Assembly (NCBI RefSeq): GCF_036850765.1
Contig: NC_089495.1
Span: forward strand, 206,386,347 to 206,450,346
Length of the DNA stretch: 64,000 nt
From: Saccopteryx bilineata
Taxonomy: Eukaryota; Chordata; Mammalia; Chiroptera; Emballonuridae
Reading direction: 5' to 3'
Shown here: in pieces, positions 45,991-56,899 of the stretch
How positions within the stretch are numbered: position 1 is the first letter of the stretch
How the letters are laid out: the number at the start of each line of letters is the position of its first letter
Made by a program: the position numbers and the translations under genes
Notes under the pieces: generated by a model
Seen by the model: the letters and a program-made list of their open reading frames with translations, nothing else
What the model was told of the DNA's origin: nothing
Database searches by the model: none

Positions 45991-46449
45991 AAGAACGTTG
46001 TTTGAATGGGTTCTTGTTCATGACCACAACAGTTCGTGTCCCCCTGCGTCACCTTCTTTGCCGTAGGGCTCTGCCACTGCTCCCTGTAGAGAGGGGGTTT
46101 TCCGTTCCCCCCCCCTCTTGAATCTGGGCTTGCTCACGCCCTGCTTGCAACCAGCAGAATGTGACGAAATATGACGCCACTCACTGGAATTTCAAGAGAA
46201 GTTGCCCGTGGGCCGGTGATGAGCAACATGGCCCAGACGCCCTTCTGACCCCAGCCCATAGCTGTCAGCTCTCAGGCATGTAATTAACCCACTCTTCCTA
46301 GACCAGCCAGCCCCGGGCCACCCTGCCCTCTGATCCAGACACAAGGAGCCAAGGCCAAATGAGACCGTCTCAGCCCAGACCAGCAGAACCACTGGGGATT
46401 CACAGGAGCTTCACAGCGGAAGCTTTTTGTTTAAAAGTCTTTTGTGCAC

Positions 46450-46920
46450 GATTCAACAATAGCAAAGTGACATCACTCCTACCTGGGCGCCAAGGTGCAT
46501 GTACAAGGTTATCTGCCTTAACAGTTATGATTACAAAAGGTTAGGAACCACGGAAAGGCTCAGCAGGAGAAGACCACTCGCATAATTAGGAGGCGGGCAC
46601 AGTGGAATATTACGCAGCTGTTCAAAAGAATGGGGCAGCTCTCTGCAAATCAACGTGGAGCAGATTCCACCGGACGCATTTTTAAGTGAAGCAGCAAGAC
46701 GTGGCGGAAACGACGGGTCCTGTAAAATACTTTTATGCGCATAGACTGTCTTCTGGAGGAGCTACAAGCCGCACGACAGCAGCTGCCTCTGTCTAGGAAG
46801 GGGAACTGTGGTGGCTGGGGAACAGGAGCCCAGCGGAGACTTCCCTTTTCCACTCCCAAGCTTCCCCATCTCTTGAATCATGTAAACGAGCAGTCTATTC
46901 AGAAGTAAATAAAAGCAGAA
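46450..46920 (+). mobile_element. L1 3' fragment, diverged
   Basis: AGTGGAATATTACGCAGCTG followed by AAATCAACGTGGAGCAGATT and AAGTGAAGCAGCAAGACG. Confidence 0.55.
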
Positions 46921-47949
46921 TGAAAAACTCCTGCGCCTTTCAAATTCAGCCTATTCTTCTCTAGTCCCATGATTCCCAGGATCCACCTGGACCAGTGGGA
47001 GCCCGATCGGGGAGGGAGGGAGGGAGGCAGGCAGGCGTCCGTGGGCGGGGCGGGGGAGGGGGCAACAAGCTGCCATTTCTCCCCAGCTCTTCCAGACAGC
47101 CCCAGCCTCGCTAAGAGAAGCTCCCTTCTCTGGTTTCCTTGTTTGCCAGCTTCTCTGGGTGCCACCACCAACCACCTCGCCTGCCACTAGAGGGCAGCGT
47201 TAGGCTTCCTTCCCAGGGAGAAACTGCGGCGAGACTACCCGCCCCCTTCCTGTCCCCCCCCCCAAAAAAAGCAGGCAGCTTCCTGCAGAAAGAGGGTTCG
47301 GGCTTTCTGTATTGAAAATAATAAAAATTAAAATTAATAGTAATAAAGGGTTTTAACTTAGGGGGGAACAAACTCACCCCAGGACCCCATCCCAGGTATT
47401 GAAGCCACCCACGAGCCATGACCTTCTCGGTGCCCAGGAGAAACCTGCTCATCTTCTGGAGGCTGGGGGTGGGGGGGCAGCACGGGGCGGGGCGGGGGGG
47501 GGGAGAGGGACAGCTGTTAGCGCCTCGTCCCTCACCTCTACCGGGCTCCGTGACACTATCTGGGGAGCTCACCCTGCGGGCTGGCGAAGACTAGCCATCC
47601 TTATACTCGGGAGCCCTGGAGGGTTTGCCATTGACCCTCTGTGCGACCTAGAGCCACGTCCTCCCTCGAGCCCGTTCCCCATCTGTAACCTGGAAGCATC
47701 GGCTGGCTCTGAGAATAACCAAAGCCCTTGATTCCTGACCCTGGCAAAGCTAAGCGCCTCAGGGACCGGTTCATCCCCGACTGGACAGACAGATGTGGAA
47801 GCTGAGGCCTCAAGAGGCAAAGTCCCTGCTCCTGGCTACACAGCGCGCAAGTGGAGGGGCAGGACTTGAACCCAGGTTTCCCTGGCTCCTCGACCCCTCC
47901 CTGCTTTCACCACTTAGCTTGTCCTGCCTCCCATAACGACTGAGAACAA

Positions 47950-48620
47950 CAAGTGCCGGGAAGGGGCAAGCGGCCCACACGCCCTGAGCCCCTTCTCCGC
48001 GCGGCGGCGCCGTGCGGGGCGCGCGCCACCGCTCAGGAAAGCGGCTCTGCGGTGGGGACAGGCCTGGTGGCCTTCGTGCGCTCCTCATCGGATAGGGGAG
48101 CAGGTGGGAGAGAAAAGGCTGGGACCCGAGAGCCGGAGCTGCCACTGCTCGGCTCCTCCCGCCGCCCCCGCGCCCAGGGGCCAGTGTCCCGAGGCCCCGC
48201 TCCCACGCGTAAAGAGTGTGATGATGATTCCGCAGAAGTGAGCGCCCAGACGGCCGTTTCCGCCCGCCCTGGGAGGAGGCGGTGTGCGGGGGCGGCTCGG
48301 TGGCCGGGTCCCTCCACCCCCACTCCTCCGCCTTCCCGGTCCCGTTAAGGGCGTCCCACTGTGGGGCGCCGAAGTGCGCGATGCACCCCACCCCGAGCGG
48401 GTCCTTTCTGCAAACGGAGTTTCTGTTTTCATGCAAATGCCTTTGTTCGCGCACCGGGTTCCTAGAGGCCGCTGCCGGGAGGCTGCGAGAGCCGCAGCGC
48501 CACCGTGGCTTCTGACCTGGCCTTGAAAGACCAGCGCGCAGGGACACACACGCCCGCGGCGCGGTGGCACTCGCGCTGAAGCACCACCCGGGGCCCGACT
48601 GTTAGAGGGCGCCCTGCGTG
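47950..48620. promoter_or_regulatory. CpG-rich segment, candidate promoter
   Basis: Dense CpG (GCGCGGCGGCGCCGTGCGGG, GCGCGCGCCACC, GCCCGCGGCGCGGTGG) unlike the surrounding DNA. Open frames on both strands do not match a family I know. Could be the first exon of an unrecognised gene or lncRNA; direction cannot be told. Confidence 0.5.
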
Positions 48621-48839
48621 AAGCGGGGTGGTTCGTGCGCGCCCTCGCCCCTGGTTACTCCACCCTTGCCTCGGTTTCCCCGTTTGCACAGGGAGATGTC
48701 TGTAAAGGCTCAGACATGTCTGTTGGAATTCACTTCTCCAGGCACCGTGGGAGGCGGCGTAGACAGCCTGCGGTGGGGATTAGCCTTTCACCGGGAGAAG
48801 GGAGACAAGGAACGAATAAAGAAGTAAGCAGACAAGATA

Positions 48840-49010
48840 ATTTCAAATAACAGGTGCTAATACAATAGCAAACAAATGCGCTGCCTCTGCCAGGCTCTGT
48901 TCTGAATGCTATAAATACGTGCGTTGGCTCTTTTAATCTCACCATAAACCTACGAGATAGAGTAATGACCACCCCCTTTCACAGATGGGAAAAGGAAGGT
49001 TCAATCATCT
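48840..49010 (+). repeat. MIR-like element
   Basis: GCCAGGCTCTGTTCTGAATG, CTCTTTTAATCTCACCATAA and CCCTTTCACAGATGGGAAAA. Confidence 0.65.
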
Positions 49011-49189
49011 GTCTATTCAAGGGAACTGAGAAGTTGAATAGCATATAGATGGTCCCCACTTACCATGGTGCCACTTAGGCCCGTTTGACTTACCATGGTG
49101 AAAAACTGCTAGGCATCCTTGGGCCAGTCATAATACTCTCTGCAACCGCAGATCCTGAGGGACAGATGCCGGCGGATTTTTGTTTTTGT

Positions 49190-49555
49190 TTTTTAATTTT
49201 TTTGACAGAGACAGAGAGAGAAACAGAGAGAGGGACAGATAGAGACAGACAAGTGGGAGAGAGATGAGAAGCATCAATTATTCATTGCGGCACCTTAGTT
49301 GTTCATGGATTGCTTTCTCATATGTGCCTTGACTGGCGGGGGCTCCAGCAGACCGAGTGACCCCTTGCTCAAGGTAGCGACCCTGGGCTTCAAGTCAGCA
49401 ACCTTTGAGCTCAAGCCAGCAACAATGGGGTCATGTCTATGATCCCACCCTCAAGCCAGTGACCCTGCACTCAAGCCAGTGACCTTGGGGTTTCGACCCT
49501 GGGTCCTCTGTGTCCCAGTCCGACACTCCATCCACTGCGCCACCGCCTGGTCAAG
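49190..49555 (-). mobile_element. tRNA-derived bat SINE, ~310-bp type
   Basis: Minus-strand head GACCAGGCGGTGGCGCAGTG, several TTGAG units, and TCTGTCTCTATC end. Confidence 0.92.
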
Positions 49556-49577
49556 CTGTTTGTTTGTTTTTAATTAA

Positions 49578-49793
49578 TTAATTTTTCTTTTCTTTTTTTT
49601 TTTCAAGTGAGAGGAGGGGAGATAAGAGAGACAGACTCCCTCATGCACCCCAACTGGGATCCACCAGGCACCCCAGTCTGGGGCCAATGTTCTGCCCATC
49701 TTGTGCCAGGCTCCCAACCAACCTATTTTTAGTGCCTGAGATGGAGGCTCCATCCAGCCATCCTCAGCACCCTGGCCAATGGAGCCATGGGTG

Positions 49794-49831
<38 letters not shown>

Positions 49832-49987
49832 AGAAGAAGAAGAAGAAGAAGAAGAAGAAGAAGAAGAAGAGGAGGAGGGGTAGAGAAGCAGTTGGTCGCT
49901 TCTCTTGTGTGTGTCCTGATGGGGAATCGAACTGAGACATCCACATGCAGGGCAGATGCTCTACCACTGAGCCAACCAGCCAGGGCT
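49578..49987 (-). mobile_element. tRNA-derived bat SINE, ~420-bp type, with (GA)n and (GAA)n expansion
   Basis: Minus-strand head AGCCCTGGCTGGTTGGCTCA; internal plus-strand (GA)n then (GAA)n at 49796-49870. Confidence 0.93.
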
Positions 49988-50229
49988 ACCAGAGTTATTT
50001 TGATATTGTGACATCCTGTCATGTCTACAGAATGCCCATCTGTGTCCCTTGCCTGTGGTGAGAATAAGAAGGCAGTTAGATGAAACATCGTAATTGTTCC
50101 ACGGTAGGCTAACATGAGCATTCCCAGTGCGTTGGAGGTGGGCTGGGCTACGCTGTGCTATTCTGTAGGTTAGCTGTAGTAAATGCCTTTTCCATGTAAT
50201 GACACTTTGAATTTACGATGGGTTTATCA

Positions 50230-50494
50230 CAGCGGATTTTCAACCTTTTCACCTCACGGAACACATGAACTAAATACTGAAATTCTGTGGCACACCAGAA
50301 AGTATAATTTTTTGCCGATCTGACTTTAAAAAAAAAAAAGCATAATTTTGATTCATTCACACTGGATGGCTATTGTTGTGTTGATTTTTTTTTTTTTTTA
50401 CAATCTAAAGGAAAAGAGGTCAGTGCCCCTGACTAAAATAGTCAGGTATTGCATGTTTTAAAGATTCTTGCGGCACAGAGGTTGAAAATCGTTG
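50230..50494. mobile_element. Non-autonomous hAT-like DNA element (265 bp)
   Basis: Terminal inverted repeats CAGCGGATTTTCAACC (left) and the complement of GGTTGAAAATCGTTG (right). Flanked by an 8-bp target duplication GTTTATCA/GTTTATTA (50222-50229 and 50495-50502), the length typical of hAT transposons. No transposase. Confidence 0.85.
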
Positions 50495-50499
50495 GTTTA

Positions 50500-52590
50500 T
50501 TAGGGTGTAACCCATTGTAAGTTGAGGAGCATCTGTATTCATGGGGGAAAAAAGGTTTGAACAATGTATCCATGTGTCCAGTAGATGGAGACCAGATTTG
50601 GACTCCAGACAGAGGGGCTCCAAGTGACGCCCCTTAATCACGCCACGCTACCTTCCCGGCTATGCTAAGAAGGGCGCAAAATGACGCCATTATAAAGAGC
50701 GCCGGGCCTAGAAGAGAGCTAGTCTCAGGAGGGTGTCTGTGACCATCTCTATGTCGGGGGGCCATTTAAGCTGAGGCTTGAATGAGGAGAAGATCCAGCC
50801 ACGCAAAGAGGGGCGTGCTCCAGGCAGAGGGGACCGAGAGAGCAAGGCCTTGAGGCGGGCCGCATGCGCATGCGCGCCTGACTCCGTGTGGTTCACAAGC
50901 ACGAGGAAGGGCGAAGGGGCCGGAGCTCAGGGAGCAGCGGCCAGAGTGATGGGTCGGAAGGGGCGGGGATGGCTAGAGGCCAATGGATCAGGTGGGATGG
51001 GAAGGAGCTTTTTACTCCAGGTGGGATGGGAAGTCACACTGTCATTGTGACTGCTGAAGGGTTTGTGTGGATGGATGGGTTGGACAAGATGGTGGGGGGC
51101 CCTTGCGGCTGGGCCAGGCCTGGGTGGGGGGAGGAAATCGGTCACTTCGGCCTTAAAGGTGCTCCCCTCCCATCTGATCTCCTGGCCGCTAGGAAATTCA
51201 TGTTGACGTTCACCAAGTCCCAGCCCTTGACCTCCAACACAGTCTTGCAGATGTCAGACCTACTAAGCCCTCATCTTACGGACTGGGCTGGGACTGAGGT
51301 CCAGACGGGAGGAGGGAGTCCTTTCCATTCAGAAGGCAGGGATGGTGTCTGCTCTATTCATGGGTGGGTGTACCCCACACCCGAGCACAGGTCTGAGCAG
51401 GCCCACCCTTCGATGCAGGCGAGGGGGACCCAGCCCTGGCTTCTACGCTTTAAAGGGCCCCTCTCTGGCCTTCCTCCAGCTGCATGTGTCCCCACAAGGC
51501 CGAGGGCGCATGCCCATTGAAGCCTTTGCCCCCTGTCTAGACATACTTCAGGTGCCCAGGCTCTCTGAGTTCCTTGCCCAAGGCTTTCAAGGCCACGTCC
51601 AGGGCCCTGTTTCCTGGAGGCAGAACACCTGGCCCAGGAGGCAGCCAGAGGGCCGTGTGGGGCATGGGGGTGAAAGGAAATGGGACAAGCGGCCTGAGGT
51701 GTCTGCACACACGCACGCATGTGGGGACCGTGCAGTGTGTGGGGGGGAGCTGAGGATAAGAAGCAGACGAGCAGGCTGGGGGTGGGGTGGGGTGGCTGGG
51801 GCCTGCTCTCTCTCCTGCTATCACGCCGCATTTCAGCAAAGCTGTCTGGGGTTTCTAAATTGAACCTGGCCTTCCAGGTTGTTCTGAAGTTATATCCATC
51901 GAGGAGAAGGATAGGACATTTTAAAAACAATATATTAGCTTGATTTATAGCTTTTAAATATTTAGATCTGGGGGGGGGTGAGTGGCCCCTAGGCCCCACC
52001 AATATCAGGAGTGGGTCCGGCCAAGTGTATAAGAGATGTTTAATATTTATCAAGTAGATGGATTAATCTCATTTAATTTAATTCTCATGCAGGCTGTACG
52101 GAGGGAAATAGCATCGTCTGTGTTTTATTGATGAGGAAACTAAGGCTTGGAGAGATTTAGTGACTGACCCAATTTGTCATGTTAGAAAGGAGCAGAGATG
52201 AGACTTGAGCCTTAATGTATCTGATTCCGAAATCCTTTACAATTGTCTCACGACAAGTTCACAGCCATTATGAACACATTAAATATATTATAACAGCTTG
52301 AGCATGTCATTTGGTCTCCTTTGATACGAGTACTCCTTATCCTGCACAAGAAAGGCTTTCTCTTCTTGATTCCTCCTCTTGTCCTCTCCGGGCACCTTGG
52401 GAGGTAATAGGGCAGGAGCTCAGGCTCCGTTGAACAGTTGTGGGGAAACGGTGGCCCTGAGCAGTAGCCCAGGGTATCTTCAAGGCCCAAATAAACGGGG
52501 CCCACGTTTCTCACGGAACAGCAACCTGGATGTGGCCGGATCAGAGCTGGCGTAATAACTTTTGCAACACCCTCGGCTCACAGCTTCGGC
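50500..52590. other. Intergenic DNA, no gene recognised
   Basis: Contains an old repeat-like stretch at 50.71-50.95 kb (CCAGGCAGAGGGGACCGAGA, AGGCCTTGAGGCGG) and MIR-like text near 52.10-52.24 kb. Confidence 0.45.
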
Positions 52591-52599
52591 CTCATGAGC

Positions 52600-53090
52600 G
52601 GTTCTGCTGATTTATTGCTATGTAACACACTACCCCCCAGACAACAACCATTTTAGTACTTTTCTATAATTTTGTGGATCACTAATTTGGAGAGGGCTCA
52701 GCTGGGGATCCCTCTGATTGATCCGTAGGCGTTGACTACTCACTTGGTCAAATTCACACTGGGCTCATGGAGGGGATCGAGATGGCTATCCCGGGATGCC
52801 CGGCGCTTTGGTGGGGATGACTAGGGCGCTGAACTCAAATGGGCACCTCTCCCTTTCCGTGCAGTCTCAGGGCGTCTGCAGGCAGTCTCGGCATCAGACT
52901 GGTTTGACCTTTTCTATGGCAGCTCATGGACCTAAGAGGCCATGGCAGAAGCTGCCAGTCCTCTTAACTGCTAGGCCCGGAATGGGCAGAGCATTATTTT
53001 TTATTCTACTCTGTTGGTTCAAGAAGTCATAAGCCAGCCCAGGCAGAGGGGACCGCGAGGGGAAATAAATGCTTCCACATAGATACTTCC
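52600..53090 (+). mobile_element. Ancient interspersed repeat, family uncertain
   Basis: GCTATGTAACACACTACCCC, ATTTTGTGGATCACTAATTT, and GCTGCCAGTCCTCTTAACTG follow a known mammal-wide repeat pattern that I cannot assign with certainty. Confidence 0.5.
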
Positions 53091-53099
53091 TCTCAAAGA

Positions 53100-54154
53100 C
53101 AGGAAAACCGAAGAATCAGCAGAGCGCTCTTGAATAATTCACCTCGTGGCCCAAGATGCCTGCTTGAGATCCAGGCATCACATCTCATATTCTAACCGGC
53201 AAGGGGAAAGAGAGGCGTAAGGTGTGTTTCTTTCCCTTTTAGGACATTTTCTAGAAGCGAAGTCACACAAAATATTTCTGGTTGGCAAGAACTCACAGGG
53301 ACGTCCCTAGGATGGAGGAGGGAAGCTAGAAACAATAATGTTCATTCCAGGCTGCCGTGCACCCCGCTGAAATTTAGGGGCTCTGTTGACTAAGGAGGAA
53401 GAGGGGAAGGGATGTTAAGGAACGACTAGAAATCTGTCGCACGGTTGGATTTTTTGCTACCAGCAGCCAAACATATTCTTACTGGACACGTTTTACTTCC
53501 AATCGTGTCCTTCCTAATGTGTCCTCTGCACTGTCACTAAAATAATCTTTCTTTCTAATGATTTTGTCTTATGTTTCTAAAAGGTGGTTGTTTTTAGTCA
53601 TTCCCATGCCAACAGCAAGTGTGTGGAGCTTTTTTGGTGTGGGGCCATGGGGTTTTAAAGCCTGAAATAACAACAGTAGCATTTGCCACACACACCAGGC
53701 TCAGCAACAAGCGCTATGTGAACAGAGCTTACTCCATTCCCGCATGGGAAACTCAGAGATGGTTAGATGGTTACTGGTAACCACCCCGGAGCATGGGAGA
53801 GGCCCTGCATGGTGTGTGTGTGTGTGTCAGAAGAGGAGCCGAGAGCCTGCCAATGCCCTGGCTTCCCTGCGCCCCTTCAGTCGGGAAGCCTGAGTAAGCC
53901 CCAAGGGCAGACAGGCACAGTTCGTGAAATTCAGCTGGCACCAGGAATTCATGCTGTTTCGTTCCCTTGAAACCCCCGAGTGAACCCAGGTCATGAGTAG
54001 GGGAGACTTTGCAGAACTGGCTACATTACTAAGCTGAGGGCTCTTGGACAAGCCAGGTCACCTCTGCACCTTCATGTTCACATCTGTAGGATGGGACTGA
54101 AAAGACAACTTCTGTCATTGGCACTCTGTGAAGCACTGAATGAGAATGTGCCTT
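53100..54154. other. Intergenic DNA
   Basis: MIR-like text near 53.66-53.77 kb and 54.00-54.14 kb; short (GT)n at 53812-53828. No gene. Confidence 0.45.
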
Positions 54155-54170
54155 AAAAGTGCCTCACTTA

Positions 54171-54544
54171 GGCCCTGGCCCGTTGGCTCAGTGGTAGAGC
54201 ATCAACCCAGTGTGTGGATGTCCTGGGTTTGATTCCCACTCAGGGCACACAGGAGAAGCGACCATCTGCTTCTCCACCCCTTCCCCTTTACCTTCTTTCT
54301 CTCTCTCTCTCTGCCCCTCTCACAGCCTTGACTTGAATGGCTGTAGCAAGTTGACCGCGGGCAATGAGGATGGCTCCACTGCCTCACCTCAAGTGCTAAA
54401 ATAGTTCAGTTGCTGAACAACAGAACAATGGTCCCAGGTGGGCAGAGTATCACCCCCTAGTGGGCTTGCCAGGTGGATGCCGGTTGGGCACATGAGGGAG
54501 TCCGTCTCTGCCTCCCCACTTCTCATTTAAGAAATTATTTTTAA
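54171..54544 (+). mobile_element. tRNA-derived bat SINE, ~420-bp type, older
   Basis: Head GGCCCTGGCCCGTTGGCTCA; duplication AAAAGTGCCTCACTTA (54155-54170) and AAAAGCACCTCACTTA (54544-54559). Confidence 0.93.
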
Positions 54545-54619
54545 AAAGCACCTCACTTAGTGAAATGAACTATCCAACCAAGAAGATGATAAGAATTAAC
54601 TTTTTTTTTTGAGCCCTAA

Positions 54620-56128
54620 CTTAAATATTGTGCTATGTCTCACTGATCAGCTTAAATACTCATCGTCATAACCGTATGACGTAGTTAACTGTCATTCTCC
54701 ACTTGGAGATGTAGAGATGCAGGTACATCAGACTGAATCAGCTGTCCAAGGTCATAGTGAGCGGCCGGGCTTGAACCTGAGGCCAGGCTGTCTGATTCGG
54801 AGTCCACCTTAATCAACACACCATCCTGTGATGGTTACTGCTGCCCATTACTATCACCGACCTCGTATTCTGTACCTCCAATAGCGCCTCTGCAACTGCT
54901 GTGACAGCTGATTGGACTAGAAGTCACCTGACCCACAGGCTGCATGGCTATAGGCTGGCCAGCAGCCAATGAAAGAGCTTGGTGGGTGCAAACGCTCCAC
55001 CCAGCAAGGCTGAGGGCAATGAACTAAAAACTAGGCAGTCACTGCCAATCAGGGCTGCCAGTTTGAATTTGGGTCACAGGGAGCTGGGACATAAAATTCA
55101 TCAAAGTGGAAAGACCTAACAAGATCAGGGAATGCAAGGACAATGTGGAGACAGACACAAGGGCAAGGAGCAAGCCAAGATCTCGGGGGCAGAGAGGAGG
55201 GGACAGGGAGGAGGAGGAGCTGAGAGAATAGCATCAGACCCCTGCCCGGAGCTGGCTATGGACCAACTCAGTCCTTGGAGCCTGGGTCCTGAGTGACTTC
55301 CCACTGGTTAAGCGGCACTCTGTGGGGTCGAAATTCCTGCCTCCCCACCTCCCCACCCCCAGCTTTACTACAACCCCCATGGCTCAAGTTACCCTGAGGG
55401 TTTCTGCTCTTTTCAACTAAGATGAGGCCAGCTCAGTTTGCACCTGAGGGTAAATGGTAAGAATTGGAAGCTGCAAGTGGGGTGGGGGTGCAGAAAAGCA
55501 CTGGGACCCTCCCTCCGAGCAGTCCCCCAGGCCTGACTGACCACTGGCCTGAGGAGGCCCAGGAGAGACGGCCCGGCTCCAGCCCCGTTACACCAAAACC
55601 ACAGGTGGCTTCTTGATCTCCTGCTCCATCTAGAATCAATCACACCCTTAGTGACCTCATGACCACCTGGGATGACTCTAGGCCAGACCTCTCCCCTGCC
55701 CTCCAGACCCTTGTGTCCGGGTGGGTGACCTGTTCCCCAGGCATCTCCAATCTAACTTGTTCTGAAGGGAATGCGGGGGACCATGCCGCCTAAACCCCGC
55801 CCCTCCCCCCCCCTCCCCCCCCCCCCCCCCCCCGGCAGGGTTTCCATTCCTGGAAACGCCAGCGCAATGTGTGCGGGAGGACTGCTGAGATAAACATCTT
55901 GGTGTCCTTCCTGACCTCTCCCCTTATCTCGTGCTCCTACATTCTTCCAGCCAACAGACCCTGTTGGCTCCACCTTCCTGTCATATCCACAACAGACCGC
56001 GCCTGATGGTGCCCACCGCTCTGGTCTGAGCAACCGTCAGGTCTCGCGTCACCTAGGATGCCTCCTGCCATTGTTCTGCACTCAACCAACAGCCAGAGGG
56101 GATAGACCAGACCTTTCCATCTTCCAGC
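54620..56128. other. Intergenic DNA with MIR-like fragment
   Basis: MIR-like element near 54.64-54.83 kb (CTGTCCAAGGTCATAGTGAG, GGGCTTGAACC). Poly-C runs at 55802-55834. No gene. Confidence 0.45.
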
Positions 56129-56129
56129 T

Positions 56130-56416
56130 CAGGGATTTTTCAACTGCTGTGTCACAAGAACTTTTAAAACATGCCATACCCGGCTATTTAGTCAGGCGCA
56201 CTGACCTCTTTTCCCTTAGATTGTCAAATAGAAAAAAAAAAAAAAAAAAAAAGATAACGCCAACACAACAATAGCCATCTGGTGTGAATGAATCAAAATT
56301 ACAGCCTTTTTGATGTCAGATCGACAAAAAAATAGAATTTTCTCTTTTGGTGTGCCACAGAGTTTTAGCAATTAGTTTACGCGCACAGTGAGATGGGAAA
56401 GGGTTGGAAGTCGCTG
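56130..56416. mobile_element. Non-autonomous hAT-like element, opposite orientation to 50230-50494
   Basis: Shares with the reverse complement of 50230-50494 the segments GGCTATTTAGTCAGG, AACACAACAATAGCCATC and GTGTGCCACAGA. Ends resemble the same terminal repeats; a clean 8-bp duplication is not visible. Confidence 0.75.
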
Positions 56417-56429
56417 GCTCCGGCTCCAA

Positions 56430-56700
56430 CCCCACTGCTCGCTCCCTCCTCTGTTCTGTCTGTGCACAAGGCTTCCCTGGGGCTGGCGGGTTTTCCTCGC
56501 AGCCACGCCCTCTGACCTCACCTGCCGCCTCTGTCGCCCACTGGTCCTCTGCTCCAGCCACACAAAGCACTTGCTGTTCCTGGGTGGAGAGTTCTCACCC
56601 CACCCGGGCGTTGGCCTTTGCTGTCCCCTCTGCCTGGACGCCTCTCTCCCTCTCCTGGTTTGGGTCGCCTGGGTGGAGCGGCCTTTCCTCAGCACCTGGT
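56430..56700 (+). repeat. L2-like fragment
   Basis: CTCTGCTCCAGCCACACAAA, GGCCTTTGCTGTCCCCTCTG and CCTGGACGCC are L2 3' signatures. Confidence 0.6.
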
Positions 56701-56899
56701 TGTTGATTGGCGCCCTCCCCGGTCTCCTTCCCAGCTTTCTTTTCCCCTATAGCAGGTACGGAGGTCGGACACGCGATGCATTTCATATCCTCCTTATTGT
56801 CCCATCCCGGCACTGGAGCGTCAGCGGTGAGTGTATGCGCAGAAGCGTCGTCTGCCACCGTGTGTACACTGTGTCCCCCGGAACCTGGAACGGGACGTC

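Noticed and set aside
48033..48570. Open frames across the CpG-rich segment
   Set aside because: Overlapping frames on both strands with no recognised motif; expected in high-GC DNA.
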